Source: Coriobacteriaceae bacterium
Lineage (GTDB): Bacteria > Actinomycetota > Coriobacteriia > Coriobacteriales > Eggerthellaceae
Length of the DNA stretch: 64,000 nucleotides
Assembly: GCA_015062685.1 (NCBI GenBank)
Contig: SUUE01000003.1
Location: 186,001 to 250,000 of the forward strand
Direction: 5' to 3'
Part shown: positions 24,538-34,102 of the stretch, in pieces
How the letters are laid out: each line of letters opens with the position of its first letter
How positions within the stretch are numbered: the first letter of the stretch is position 1
The notes under the pieces: model-generated
Told to the model about the DNA's origin: nothing
Database searches by the model: none
Seen by the model: only the letters and a program-made list of their open reading frames with translations
Translations under genes and position numbers: made by a program

Positions 24538-27126
24538 ATGGCTGAGAGCGAGAAGACGGGGAGGCGTCTCGGCGAGCTCGTGTGGGGGCGCATGGCGGAT
24601 GCGGGCAGACCCATGAGGATTGTCTCGCTCGTGTTCGTGCTGGTGGCCATCGTCTCTATGTCGTTTTGCCAGTTGGGCTTCTGGTCCATCGGCGACATCG
24701 ACGAGAAGCCCGTATACCTCATCCTCATCCTTGCGCCGCTGATGATGGGCGCGTTCATGTTCGGCCCGATCGTGGGCGGGCTGCTTGGGTTTTTCACGGG
24801 CGCGGTGCTGTACATTCATGCGGCGGCGTTCCCGCTCGACTTCTACGAGATATACTTCATGACTCCGCTGAACACGTTTTTGCTGTTCACCTTCTTGGGG
24901 GCGGTTTCGGGGTTCTTGTTCACGTTCGCGAGCCGCAAGGTTCGGGGCGGCAGGCAACGGGTGGCGTTCATCGTTGCGGCTTGCGTGCTTCTGTCGTTTG
25001 CCGCAAGCGGGCTGATCATGGTGAACACCGTTGTGGTGTATGGCGGCGACAACATAGACGCCATCCGGAAGTATCTGTTCAACAGCCCGCTCGGCGTGGT
25101 CGTGCAGGCTCTGGTCGACGCGTTTCTGGCCGCGGTGCTCTGTCTCATATCGAGCAACGTCGTCCGCAAGGCGAAGATGCAGGGCAGCGACCGCAAGCTG
25201 CTTTCCATATTCCGCAATTGGCTGGCGCTCATTGCGAGCATCGTGTTCATGCTGTCGGCCGCCATCATCTTCTCCGTGTCTACGGCCACCGCGCAGAGCG
25301 TGGCCAACAACGACATGCTGAGCGATATCGATTACCTCAAACGGCAGCTCGAAAGCCCTGGCGGCGGCACGTGCGAGGTGTTGCTCAACGGCTACAAGGT
25401 CGAGCTCGACGGGTCGGTTGCCATCACCGACGAGTCTGGCATAATTCTGGCAACCGATGACCCCGAAACGTATCCGAAGGGCGCGCAGATCGTGCGCCAG
25501 CTCGGCTATGACACGGAAGAGCACGAGGACGGGTCATCGGCAGGCATCCTTGGCGAGATCGCGCGGTCCGACAGCATGCAGGTGCTCCAGGAAGTGGACA
25601 AGAGCGGCGTGATGACCATGGAGTTCGCGTTCGTGGCAGTAGCGTCGTATGACGGGGGCTACGTAGTCACGGTGCGCACGCCCGAAAAGGTGTATGCGAG
25701 CAGGTTCGGGACCATGTTCGCGTCGTCCTCGCTCGCGTTCGCCTTGATCGTGGCCATTTCGATTTTGGCCACCGCATTGCTCAGCCGGGTGGTCGTGCGG
25801 CGCATCGGCGAGACGAACGGCTCGCTGGAAAAGATCACGGAAGGTGACCTGAACGAGCGCGTAGACGTGCGCGACACCCGCGAGTTCTCGTCGCTTTCCG
25901 CGGGCATCAACGCGACGGTGACCGCCTTGAAGGACACCATCGACGAGGTGAAGCAGCATAACGCCCAGGAGCTGACGGCGGCCAAGGCCATCCAGGAGAG
26001 CGCGTTGCCCACCGAGTTCCCCGCTTTCCCGGACATCGACAAGTTCGATATTTACGCCTCCATGAAGACGGCCAAGGAAGTTGGCGGCGATTTCTACGAC
26101 TTCTTCCTGATAGAGGGCTCGTCGAAGCTCGGCATCGTCATGGCCGACGTTTCGGGCAAGGGCATTCCGGCCTCGCTGTTCATGATGGCCGCGAAGACGC
26201 AGATCCGCAACTACATGGAGGCCGACCTTCCGCTCGGAGAAGCCATCGATGCGGCCAACCATCAGCTGTGCATCGGCAACGATGCGGGCATGTTCGTGAC
26301 GGTCTGGGTTGCCGAGCTCGATTACGAGACGGGCGTACTCACGTACGTCAACGGAGGCCACAACCCCCCGTTGCTCCTGCACGATGGCGCATGGGAATGG
26401 GAGCGCGACGTGTCGGGCATGCCGCTCGGCTTGTTCGACGGCATCCCGTACGAGTCGTTCCAGAAGCAGCTCGTGCCGGGAGACATGCTGTATACGTACA
26501 CCGACGGCGTGAGCGAGGCCATGAACTCGGACGGCGAGCTGTTCGGCGAGGGGCGCCTGGAGGACACGCTGCGCCTGCACTCCGACCTCAACCCCCGATC
26601 GCTCTGCGTTGCCATGAGGCGCGCCATAACCGATTTCACGCTCGATTGCGAGCAGTCAGACGACATCACGATGCTCGCCCTGAAATACGGCGTACCGCCC
26701 GCAACGACCGCCGTGATGGTGCTGCCCGCTCGTACGGACCAGCTCGTGCACGTATGCAACTACATCCACGCCGAGCTGCACCGCCGTCATGCGCCCAGCT
26801 CGGTGTACAACCCGCTCGACATCGCGGCCGAGGAACTGTTCGTCAACGTGTGCCACTACGCGTATCCGGATGCCACGCCCGAGAACCCCGGCGAGGCGCG
26901 CGTCAGTTTCGAGTACGCGGCGAACCCGCCCTCGTTGACGGTGCAGATCGTGGACGACGGCGTGCCTTACAACCCGCTGGCAAAACCTGACGCCGTGACG
27001 CCGGATGATATCATGGAGGTGCCAATCGGGGGCCTCGGCATCCTCATGGCCAAGAAATCGGTTGACGACATGACTTACGAGCGCGTGGGGGACAGCAACG
27101 TCCTCACGTTCCGCAAGGGGTGGTAA
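24538..27126 (+). CDS. Membrane sensor with HAMP, SpoIIE-type phosphatase and HATPase domains
   Basis: An 862-residue signalling protein. N-terminal helices (about residues 22-210) form a five- to six-helix membrane block, followed by another helix (about 230), an extracytoplasmic sensor region (about 255-395), a second helix (about 398-418), and a HAMP linker (ITEGDLNERVDV region, about 430-475). The PP2C/SpoIIE phosphatase domain spans about 485-720, with metal-binding motifs GGDFYDFF, MADVSGKGIPASLF and YTYTDGVSEA. The C-terminal 725-862 is a serine-kinase-type HATPase (AAEELFVNVCHYAYP, then GGLGILMAKKSVDDM). Phosphatase and anti-sigma-kinase-like parts in one chain are unusual. ATG preceded by TAAGGAG. 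Confidence 0.9.
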   Translation: MAESEKTGRRLGELVWGRMADAGRPMRIVSLVFVLVAIVSMSFCQLGFWSIGDIDEKPVYLILILAPLMMGAFMFGPIVGGLLGFFTGAVLYIHAAAFPLDFYEIYFMTPLNTFLLFTFLGAVSGFLFTFASRKVRGGRQRVAFIVAACVLLSFAASGLIMVNTVVVYGGDNIDAIRKYLFNSPLGVVVQALVDAFLAAVLCLISSNVVRKAKMQGSDRKLLSIFRNWLALIASIVFMLSAAIIFSVSTATAQSVANNDMLSDIDYLKRQLESPGGGTCEVLLNGYKVELDGSVAITDESGIILATDDPETYPKGAQIVRQLGYDTEEHEDGSSAGILGEIARSDSMQVLQEVDKSGVMTMEFAFVAVASYDGGYVVTVRTPEKVYASRFGTMFASSSLAFALIVAISILATALLSRVVVRRIGETNGSLEKITEGDLNERVDVRDTREFSSLSAGINATVTALKDTIDEVKQHNAQELTAAKAIQESALPTEFPAFPDIDKFDIYASMKTAKEVGGDFYDFFLIEGSSKLGIVMADVSGKGIPASLFMMAAKTQIRNYMEADLPLGEAIDAANHQLCIGNDAGMFVTVWVAELDYETGVLTYVNGGHNPPLLLHDGAWEWERDVSGMPLGLFDGIPYESFQKQLVPGDMLYTYTDGVSEAMNSDGELFGEGRLEDTLRLHSDLNPRSLCVAMRRAITDFTLDCEQSDDITMLALKYGVPPATTAVMVLPARTDQLVHVCNYIHAELHRRHAPSSVYNPLDIAAEELFVNVCHYAYPDATPENPGEARVSFEYAANPPSLTVQIVDDGVPYNPLAKPDAVTPDDIMEVPIGGLGILMAKKSVDDMTYERVGDSNVLTFRKGW

Positions 27127-28178
27127 TGGGCGAATCCCGGGTCAAATTCGGTCCCTTCATTCGCATCGTCGAGGTGTATTTCTGCGCCGTCGTGATCACG
27201 GTGCTCGGGTACGCGCTGCTCATGCCTGCGGGAAACTTCGATTACGACATCACGTTGCTGCGTATCATGGCGGTCATGGTCGCCGCGGCGAGGTCGGTGT
27301 GGCTCATCGAGAAGCGCGCGGAGAGCACGAGGCGCTTCGTCGTCGTGTCCATGTCGGTGGTCGTGGTGCTCTCCGTTCTCGACATGGTGTTCGGCGGGGA
27401 ATACGGCCGCATTGCCGAAGTCGTGACGATGCCCGTACTCGTTACGGGGGGCATCTTCTATTTCGGGGGCTCGCTCGCTATCATCGCCTACTTCGCGTTG
27501 TCTCCCCACGCGAAAGAGGTGTTCGTCGAGCCCGTCGACGGCTCCGCCAAGCCCGTGCACGACGCGAGCGAGGACATCTACGAGAAGCCGTTCACGTGGC
27601 CGTGGTTCCGCAACCTGGGCATCTACTACTTCTCGTTCTCGATCATGGGGCACTGGGCGGAGATCGGGTTTTGCTGGCTCATCGTGCTCGGCGTTGTCAT
27701 GGGCGACTACGACTTCACGCATGCGCAGCTGTGGGAGTGGTGGCTGTGCCCGTACCCCGCGGAGGGCATCGCGGTCGTGCTCATCGCGCTGCTGCTGTTC
27801 CCCTTCAAGGAGTGGGTGCTCAAGAAGACGGGCGGCCGCGTGTGGTTGACGCTCATCATCAGCTTCATCGTGAACATGCTCGTGTGCGCCACGATCGACT
27901 TCACCACGGGCATCACGGCTAACGCCAACTTCGAGCTGTGGGATTACCGCGATCTTCCCTTCAACTTCATGGGGCAGATTGTGCTGCAGAACACGCTCGT
28001 CTACTCGGTGGCGGCCACGTTCATCGTCTGGGTGGTCTACCCGCTCATGGCAAAGTGGCTTCACCGCATGCCGCGGCACCGCGCGAACGGCCTCTTCATC
28101 GGTTTCGCCTCGTTTTACCTGTTCCTCGAGGTGCTCTATTACGTGCACATCGGGCCCACCGGCATCGTTTTCGGGTAG
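27126..28178 (+). CDS. CmpB-like putative transporter permease
   Basis: A 350-residue membrane protein with about eight helices. The motif ELWDYRDLPFNFMGQIVLQN near residue 270 is the conserved core of the ABC_trans_CmpB family (PF06541), whose function is not settled. The ATG overlaps the upstream phosphatase stop by one base (TAATG), so it is translationally coupled to the partner-switching sensor. A start two codons earlier (GTG) is less likely. A paralogue sits at 59245-60240. The coupling hints that it may be regulated by, or report to, the sensor. Confidence 0.72.
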   Translation: MGESRVKFGPFIRIVEVYFCAVVITVLGYALLMPAGNFDYDITLLRIMAVMVAAARSVWLIEKRAESTRRFVVVSMSVVVVLSVLDMVFGGEYGRIAEVVTMPVLVTGGIFYFGGSLAIIAYFALSPHAKEVFVEPVDGSAKPVHDASEDIYEKPFTWPWFRNLGIYYFSFSIMGHWAEIGFCWLIVLGVVMGDYDFTHAQLWEWWLCPYPAEGIAVVLIALLLFPFKEWVLKKTGGRVWLTLIISFIVNMLVCATIDFTTGITANANFELWDYRDLPFNFMGQIVLQNTLVYSVAATFIVWVVYPLMAKWLHRMPRHRANGLFIGFASFYLFLEVLYYVHIGPTGIVFG

Positions 28179-28196
28179 CGCCGCCAGTCGGCGCTT

Positions 28197-30446
28197 CTAG
28201 GGCCGCAATGCCATGAGCTGGCGGAGGCGCGCCGCGAGGCCCTCGAGGTTAGCTGCGTCTGCTTGCCAGCGCCAGTTGCCCTCGGCGGTGCCGGGCGTGT
28301 TCATGCGCGCCTCGTCGTCGAGGCCCAGGACGTCCTGCAGCGGCACGATGCATATGCGCGCGTTGCTGGCGAGCACCTTGCACATGATCTCGGCCGATGC
28401 TTCGGACGCGTCGAGGCCTGGGTAGCGCGCCGCGGCGTAGCCGATGAGCGTCTGGTTGTCGTGCGTGCCCGTGTACACGATCTTGTTTGGCCGCGGCTGG
28501 TAGCCCGCCAGGGGGTCGCCCCCGTCGACGAACTGCACGACGTCCATGCCCGGGAAGCCGCATGCGGCGATGAGCGCGCGCACGCCGGGCGTGATGAGCC
28601 CGAGGTCCTCGGCGATGATGGGGAGCGGGCCGAACGCCCCGTGGGCCGCCTCGAAGAAGTGCAGGCCCGGGCCAGGGCGGTACGAGCCCTCTGTGGCTTT
28701 CTCGCCGGCGGGGATGGCGTAGTAGCGCTCGAACCCGATGAAATGGTCGAGCCTCACGACGTCGTAGAGGTCGAGCGCGCGCCCGAGGCGGCGCAGCCAC
28801 CAGTCGTACCCGCTCTCGCGCAGGGCGTCCCAGTCGTAGAGGGGGTTCCCCCATTTCTGGCCCTCGGCGGCGAACGCGTCGGGCGGGCAGCCGGCCACCG
28901 CGTCGGGCTCCCCGTTTTCGTTCAGCTGGAAAATGCCGGGGTTCGCCCATGTGTCGGCGCTGTCGCCGCTCACGTAGATGGGCATGTCGCCGATTATCTG
29001 CACGCCGCGCCCGTTGGCGTAGGAGCGCAGCTCCCTCCATTGCTCGTCGAACGCGAACTGGATGCGGCGCCACTCTTCGGCGCTGGCGGCCAGCCCGTCA
29101 TCCTCGTGGATGATCGTAGGGTCGTAGGCGCGGTATTCCCGCGGCCAGGTTTGCCAGGGCTTTTCGGGCCCGAGCTTTTGCCGTAGGGCCATGAAGGCCG
29201 CATAGGGCTCGAGCCAGCTGGCCTCGCGTTCGCGGAACGACTGGTAGGCCGCGGCGTCGCGCGGCTCGCGCGTTGCGATTGCGGAGACGTCTTCGGCGTC
29301 GATGAGCGGTGGGTTTCCCGCGAAGGCGCTGATGCCCGCGTAGGGGCTGCCGAAGGCGTCGGTGGGGTTGACGGGCAGCACCTGCCAGTAGCGCACGCCG
29401 GCCTCCGCGAGCTGGTCGACGAAGGCGCGCGCCTGGGCTCCCAGGGTGCCGGCGCGCTCCCCGCCGCGGTTCGGGCCGTTTGCGGGCAGGCTCGTGATGT
29501 GGGCGAGCACGCCCATGCCGCCGTCGAGGCGCTTGCCGAGCAGGTCCTCTTCGTGGAAATACAGCACGGCCGACCCCTGGCGGGGCAGGTGCACGCGCGC
29601 GTAGCGCTCTTCGGCAGGGGCGTACGGGGGCCGTTGCCTGATTTCGGGCGCGGGGACGATCGGGACGTCGTAGCCCGCGATGAGCTCGGACGCGGATGCG
29701 CCCCTCATGGGCACGAGCACGTCGTGCTCGTCGAACGGCGATGCGTTCACCAGGATGCAGGCGGATTCTCCGTTGCCATGGCGCCAGAAACCGAGCACGT
29801 TGTCGTTCGCCGCGAACCAGGAGGGTTCGCCGTGCCGGAACAGGGGGAGCGCTTCTCGGATGCTGGCGGCGATTTGCGCGATGGGGCCGCAGTCGGCTGC
29901 TCCTGAGGCGTCGAGCGCGCGCCCGAACGCCTGCGCGGGGTAGTTCTCGCGCAGCTCGTCGAGGGCCTCCGCGAACGCCGGGGCGCTCGCTTCCCCTCGC
30001 AGGTAGGCTGCGAGCGCTTCCCGGAAATGGCGGTTCGCTTCACGGCCGAGCGCTTCGCTTCCGAGGCTTTCGGCGTCGTATACCGATAGCTTGAAACTCG
30101 GCGGCTCCCAATCGCAGAGCCGTCCCGCTCCGCCGAGCCTGCCGTCCTGCGCGCCGTAGCGCGTTTCCCGCCCGTCGGGGAGGGTTATGACGAACTGGTA
30201 CCAGACGGCTCCTGCGGCCTCCGGCTCGAGAGTGGCTTGGAAGCGCAGCCGTGCATCGTCGTTGGCATGCTCCGCGACGGCCATCGGGTAGCGCGCTTCG
30301 CCGACGCCCTCGACCCACGTGCGCAGTGTGGCCGAGGCGCCGGGCGCATCCCAGACGTCGAGCGCGAGCTCGACGGCGTTTCCCAAGGTGAGCGCGCCGT
30401 AGGGTGCGCGGTATTCGGCGCTGCGCGAATCGTGGAGTGCTCTCAA
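28197..30446 (-). CDS. malQ: 4-alpha-glucanotransferase fused to a collapsed GH13 domain
   Basis: A 749-residue protein. Residues about 305-749 are a complete GH77 amylomaltase: ITSLPANGPNRGG, VLPVNPTDAFGSPY, RLDHFIGFERYY with the nucleophile Asp, IIAEDLGLITPG with the acid/base Glu, and YTGTHDNQTLIGY with the third carboxylate. Residues 1-125 resemble the Ig-like N-domain of GH13 enzymes; about 126-205 contain only the end of a GH13 barrel (LRENYPAQAFGRAL); about 205-300 resemble the GH13 C-terminal sheet domain. The GH13 barrel and its catalytic residues are missing. Starts at TTG with AGGA ahead. It transfers glucan segments in maltodextrin or glycogen metabolism. Confidence 0.88.
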   Translation of the reverse strand: MRALHDSRSAEYRAPYGALTLGNAVELALDVWDAPGASATLRTWVEGVGEARYPMAVAEHANDDARLRFQATLEPEAAGAVWYQFVITLPDGRETRYGAQDGRLGGAGRLCDWEPPSFKLSVYDAESLGSEALGREANRHFREALAAYLRGEASAPAFAEALDELRENYPAQAFGRALDASGAADCGPIAQIAASIREALPLFRHGEPSWFAANDNVLGFWRHGNGESACILVNASPFDEHDVLVPMRGASASELIAGYDVPIVPAPEIRQRPPYAPAEERYARVHLPRQGSAVLYFHEEDLLGKRLDGGMGVLAHITSLPANGPNRGGERAGTLGAQARAFVDQLAEAGVRYWQVLPVNPTDAFGSPYAGISAFAGNPPLIDAEDVSAIATREPRDAAAYQSFREREASWLEPYAAFMALRQKLGPEKPWQTWPREYRAYDPTIIHEDDGLAASAEEWRRIQFAFDEQWRELRSYANGRGVQIIGDMPIYVSGDSADTWANPGIFQLNENGEPDAVAGCPPDAFAAEGQKWGNPLYDWDALRESGYDWWLRRLGRALDLYDVVRLDHFIGFERYYAIPAGEKATEGSYRPGPGLHFFEAAHGAFGPLPIIAEDLGLITPGVRALIAACGFPGMDVVQFVDGGDPLAGYQPRPNKIVYTGTHDNQTLIGYAAARYPGLDASEASAEIMCKVLASNARICIVPLQDVLGLDDEARMNTPGTAEGNWRWQADAANLEGLAARLRQLMALRP

Positions 30447-30606
30447 AATGCGGTCCTAAGCTTCCGGTTGCGTTTCCAGAATTATATGGCTTCTTACCCG
30501 ATCGCGGCCATGCCCGCGAACGCAGCGCCGGGCGCTGGGGCTGGGATTCGGGGTACAATGTGTCTGAGGGCGCAATGCGCGCGACCAAAAGAGAGAGGTG
30601 GTTCCC

Positions 30607-30765
30607 ATGAAGAAGTACATCTGTCCCTGTGGTTACGAATACGACCCCGAGGTCGGCGACCCTGATGCCGGCATCGCTCCCGGCACCGCGTTCGAGGATA
30701 TCCCCGACGATTGGGTGTGCCCCTGGTGCGGCCTGGGCAAGGACGCTTTCGAAGTTCAGGAGTAA
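30607..30765 (+). CDS. Rubredoxin
   Basis: A 52-residue small iron electron carrier: [20 protein letters not shown] at the start, an [13 protein letters not shown] centre, and [12 protein letters not shown] at the end, all typical. The first metal site is CPC (Cys-x-Cys) instead of the usual Cys-x-x-Cys, while the second is the normal CPWC. ATG follows AGAGAGAGG. A plus-strand -10 (TACAAT, 30554-30559) lies upstream and a 9-bp-stem terminator follows. It likely passes electrons in oxidative-stress defence or to redox enzymes. Confidence 0.93.
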   Translation: MKKYICPCGYEYDPEVGDPDAGIAPGTAFEDIPDDWVCPWCGLGKDAFEVQE

Positions 30766-30789
30766 CGCGAGACGGCGGTAGCGCCGGTC

Positions 30790-30824
30790 AGCTGGCCGGG
30801 GGGCGCCGAGCTCCTCGGCCAGCT
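30790..30824 (+). terminator. Terminator after rubredoxin
   Basis: Stem AGCTGGCCG with its complement 17 bases away, followed by TATTTG. It lies 25 bases after the stop codon. Confidence 0.6.
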
Positions 30825-30887
30825 TATTTGCGACCAAAGTCAGTGATATACTCAGGCGGCCGTGTTCCTCGAAGGGAAGGGGGCGCT

Positions 30888-31391
30888 ATGAAGTTCAAGG
30901 GCCCTGGCGGTTTCGGCCGCATCATGAACATCTGCATGAATGCGTGCATGTGCTCGGCGTTTTCTTTCATCATGCTGTGGGTGGCGCAGCAGGGCGTTCC
31001 CGAAGGCGTGCAAGTGCTTACGCCCGCGGCATATTTCGTCTCGCTCATCACCTCGTTCGGCATCGGCTACGTGACCGTGGACCTCGTCCCCGTCTTCAAG
31101 CTGGGCAATGGCGCCGCGAAGCTGCTCGGCCTCAAGGGCATCGGGCGCTATGCCGCCATGGTGCTGGTCATCAACCTCGTCGTCACGACGATAATCGGCT
31201 TCTTCATGACGTTCATCAACATGCTCGGCCGCGTCGGGCTCGGCGATATATTCATGCAGTGGCTCAAGATGTACCCGATCATGCTGGTTGCCGGGTTCGT
31301 CGTCCAGTTTATCGTCATGAAGCCGTGCATGATCCTCGCCTCTAAGATCACGGGGTTCGACCCCGCGACCCCTTTGCCGCCCGGGCAATAA
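30888..31391 (+). CDS. Small four-helix membrane protein, unknown
   Basis: A 167-residue protein with about four hydrophobic helices and two Cys in the first (NICMNACMC). I do not recognise the family; the size and helix pattern recall DUF2798-like proteins, but this is not firm. The ATG follows GAAGGGAAGGGGG, a strong ribosome site. A clear bidirectional terminator follows, shared with the convergent phosphoesterase gene. It is not evidently part of an operon. Confidence 0.7.
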   Translation: MKFKGPGGFGRIMNICMNACMCSAFSFIMLWVAQQGVPEGVQVLTPAAYFVSLITSFGIGYVTVDLVPVFKLGNGAAKLLGLKGIGRYAAMVLVINLVVTTIIGFFMTFINMLGRVGLGDIFMQWLKMYPIMLVAGFVVQFIVMKPCMILASKITGFDPATPLPPGQ

Positions 31392-31392
31392 A

Positions 31393-31419
31393 AAACGCCC
31401 GCCGGTTCGGCGGGCGTTT
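31393..31419. terminator. Bidirectional terminator
   Basis: AAACGCCCGCC-5nt-GGCGGGCGTTT, an 11-bp perfect stem with A-run and T-run flanks, between convergent genes. Confidence 0.88.
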
Positions 31420-31433
31420 CTGGAGCTTGGCGG

Positions 31434-32384
31434 TTAGAGCGGGGTGCAATCCTTGTTGAGGGCCGCGATGATGTCCGGGAGTGCGGCGTCCACCTTGTCG
31501 TTGTCGATCTGGCATGTGCCGGCGTTGCGATGGCCGCCTCCGCCGTACTGGAGGCAGAGGTTCCCGATGTCGGGGTTGCCGTCCTTGTTGATGATGGACT
31601 TGCCGATCATGACGGCCGTGTTCTGCTTCTTGAAGCCCCAGGCCACGTGGATCGACACCTGCGCCTCGGGGAACAGGGCGTACACCATGAAGCGGTTGCC
31701 GGCGTAGATGACGTCCTCGTTGCGCAGGTCGAGTACGACGACGCGGCCGTCCATGTGCGCGATCCTCTTCACTTGCTCGGTGAACAGCTCGGCCTGCTCG
31801 AAGTAGAGGTCGGCGCGCTCCTTCACGTCGGGGTTCTTCAGCACCTCGTCCACCGGGTGGTCGAGGCAGAGGTCGATGAGCTCCATCATGAGGTCGTAGT
31901 TGGCGATGCGGAAGTCGCGGAAGCGGCCGAGGCCGGTGCGGGCGTCCATGATGAAGTTCATGAGCACCCAGTCTTCGGGGTGGAGCACTTCGTCCAGGGT
32001 GAAGTCGGCCGAGTCGCCCTTGTCCACCGCAGCCATGAGCTCCTCGCTGATGCGGGGGAGGGCCTCCTTGCCGCCGTAGTAGTTGTAGACGACGCGGGCC
32101 GCGCTCTTGGCGTCGGGGTCGATGATGCAGCGGCCCTCGTAGTCGACGCCCTCGAGGCGCGTGAGTTCCGACTCGTGGTGGTCGAATGCCAGGCCCACGC
32201 GCGGGTCGAACGGGAGGTTCGTCGTGATGTCGGTCGGGGTGATGTCGACCTTGCCGTCCTGCACGTCCTTCGGGTGCACGAACTTGATCTCGTCGATCAG
32301 CCCCTTCTCCTTCAGGATCATGGCGCATACCAAACCGTCGAAGTCGCTGCGCGTTACCAGCCTGCGTTTCTGCGTTTCAGCCAT
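31434..32384 (-). CDS. DHH-family phosphoesterase
   Basis: A 316-residue protein with SDFDG near residue 13 (motif I), DHHES near residue 68 (the DHH motif) and GGGGHRNAG near residue 288 (the DHHA1-type motif). These are the metal-binding and phosphate-binding motifs of the DHH superfamily, which includes exopolyphosphatases and oligoribonucleases. Short length and order fit the DHH-DHHA1 layout. Probably hydrolyses a small phosphodiester or short oligomer. It stands alone between the terminator and the aldehyde dehydrogenase gene, ATG preceded by CAGGAG. Confidence 0.87.
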   Translation of the reverse strand: MAETQKRRLVTRSDFDGLVCAMILKEKGLIDEIKFVHPKDVQDGKVDITPTDITTNLPFDPRVGLAFDHHESELTRLEGVDYEGRCIIDPDAKSAARVVYNYYGGKEALPRISEELMAAVDKGDSADFTLDEVLHPEDWVLMNFIMDARTGLGRFRDFRIANYDLMMELIDLCLDHPVDEVLKNPDVKERADLYFEQAELFTEQVKRIAHMDGRVVVLDLRNEDVIYAGNRFMVYALFPEAQVSIHVAWGFKKQNTAVMIGKSIINKDGNPDIGNLCLQYGGGGHRNAGTCQIDNDKVDAALPDIIAALNKDCTPL

Positions 32385-32622
32385 GGGGTTCTCCTGTCCT
32401 CCCGACCGTTACATGCATGCCCTCATTATCCACCCAAACGGCGAACTGCGACAAGTTGGTTCCGATGTTGCGCGGCCGTGGTTGCGGGGCGGCGCGGCGC
32501 GAAAATGAACCAAACGGACCAACGATAAAAGGATTAGAATGTAATCGGAATCTACCTCGGACGAGGTTGTTCTTATCTGTCGGAGGGCGTCTGCCCAGTT
32601 GTTCTGTCTAGGAGGTTTGTGC

Positions 32623-34077
32623 ATGAAGGAAGTTCAGCTTTTCATCAACGGTGAGTTCCTCGACAACGGCAATCGCGAGATGAGGGACAACATCAACCCC
32701 GCCACCGAAGAGGTGGTCTCGAAGTTCCCGATGGCAACTGAGGAAGACGTCGCCGCCGCGGTGGACGCGGCATTCGAGGCCCAGAAGTCCTGGGAGCTCA
32801 TCCCCGCGATCGAGCGCGCCGGCTACCTGATGGAGCTCGTGCAGCTCGTGAAGGACAACCAGGAAGTGCTCGCCCGTGCCACGAGCGAGGAAATGGGCAA
32901 GCCGCTCGCGCAGGCCATGGACGAGGCCGGCTGGCTGGCCGCCTACATTCAGTACATGGCCGCCCAGGCTCGCCACATCAAGGGCGAGATCATTCCCTCC
33001 GACCGTCCGAACGAGAACATCCTGCTGTATAAGATGCCCATCGGCGTCGCGGGCCAGATCATGCCGTGGAACTTCCCGCTGTTCCTCATCGGCCGCAAGG
33101 TTGCCCCAGCTCTGGTCGCCGGCTGCACGGTCGTGCTCAAGGCCTCGTCCGACTGCCCGAACGGCGCTTACGAGTTCGCGAAGCTCGTCGAGAAGTCGTC
33201 GCTGCCCAAGGGCGTCATCAACGTCATCACCGGTTCGGGCGCCGTTGCCGGCGCGTCGCTGGCTAGCAACCCGAAGCTCGGCATCGTCACCATCACCGGC
33301 TCCACCGCCGTCGGCAAGAAGATCATGAAGGCCGCGGCCGAGAACGTGACCAAGGTGTCGCTCGAGCTCGGCGGCAAGGCCCCGGTCATCGTCATGAACG
33401 ACTGCAAGCTCGACGAGACGGTCGAGCACGTCATCAACTCCCGCATCTACAACTCCGGCCAGGTTTGCAACGCCGCCGAGCGCGTCTACGTGCAGAAGGG
33501 CATTGCAGACGAGTTCATCGCTAAGGTCATCGAGCGCATGAAGAAGGTCACCTTCGGCCCCGGCCTGGGCGGCACGTTCGACATGGGCCCCATGGTCAAC
33601 AAAAAGCAGCAGGAACACGTGGCGGAGCTCGTCCAGAGCGCCATCGACGAGGGCGCTACCATCGAGTGCGGCGGCCATACGGCCACGGTGGACGGCAAGG
33701 GCTTCTACTTCGAGCCGACGGTCATCACCGGCGTCAAGCACGAGAGCCGCGTCATGGTCGAGGAGATCTTCGGCCCGGTGCTGCCTATCACCACGTTCGA
33801 GACGCTCGACGAGGCCATCGCCATGGCGAACGACTGCGAGTTCGGCTTGACGTCTTCCATCTTCACGACCGACTACGATACGGTCATGCGCGCCATGAAC
33901 GAGATCAAGTTCGGCGAGACCTATGTCAACCGTGAGCACTTCGAGGCCTTCCAGGGCTTCCACCAGGGCGTACGCGGTTCGGGTATCGGCGGCGAGGACG
34001 GCGAGCGCGGCCTGGAGGAGTACCTCGAGACGCACATCAACTACATCGACTACGACCTCAAGCGCAACAAGGCTTAA
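32623..34077 (+). CDS. aldA: NAD-dependent aldehyde dehydrogenase (AldA-like)
   Basis: A 484-residue aldehyde dehydrogenase. Conserved elements are the general-base Glu in VSLELGGKAP (about residue 247), the catalytic Cys in SGQVCNAAERVYVQKG (about 282), PWNFPLF in the cofactor-binding part, and EIFGPVLPITTF. The C-terminus (FGETYVNREHFEAFQGFH) closely matches E. coli AldA, the lactaldehyde/glycolaldehyde dehydrogenase. ATG follows TAGGAGG. A terminator follows. It likely oxidises small aldehydes formed in anaerobic metabolism. Confidence 0.85.
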   Translation: MKEVQLFINGEFLDNGNREMRDNINPATEEVVSKFPMATEEDVAAAVDAAFEAQKSWELIPAIERAGYLMELVQLVKDNQEVLARATSEEMGKPLAQAMDEAGWLAAYIQYMAAQARHIKGEIIPSDRPNENILLYKMPIGVAGQIMPWNFPLFLIGRKVAPALVAGCTVVLKASSDCPNGAYEFAKLVEKSSLPKGVINVITGSGAVAGASLASNPKLGIVTITGSTAVGKKIMKAAAENVTKVSLELGGKAPVIVMNDCKLDETVEHVINSRIYNSGQVCNAAERVYVQKGIADEFIAKVIERMKKVTFGPGLGGTFDMGPMVNKKQQEHVAELVQSAIDEGATIECGGHTATVDGKGFYFEPTVITGVKHESRVMVEEIFGPVLPITTFETLDEAIAMANDCEFGLTSSIFTTDYDTVMRAMNEIKFGETYVNREHFEAFQGFHQGVRGSGIGGEDGERGLEEYLETHINYIDYDLKRNKA

Positions 34078-34102
34078 GGCGCAGCGAAAACTGCTCGTTG
34101 GG

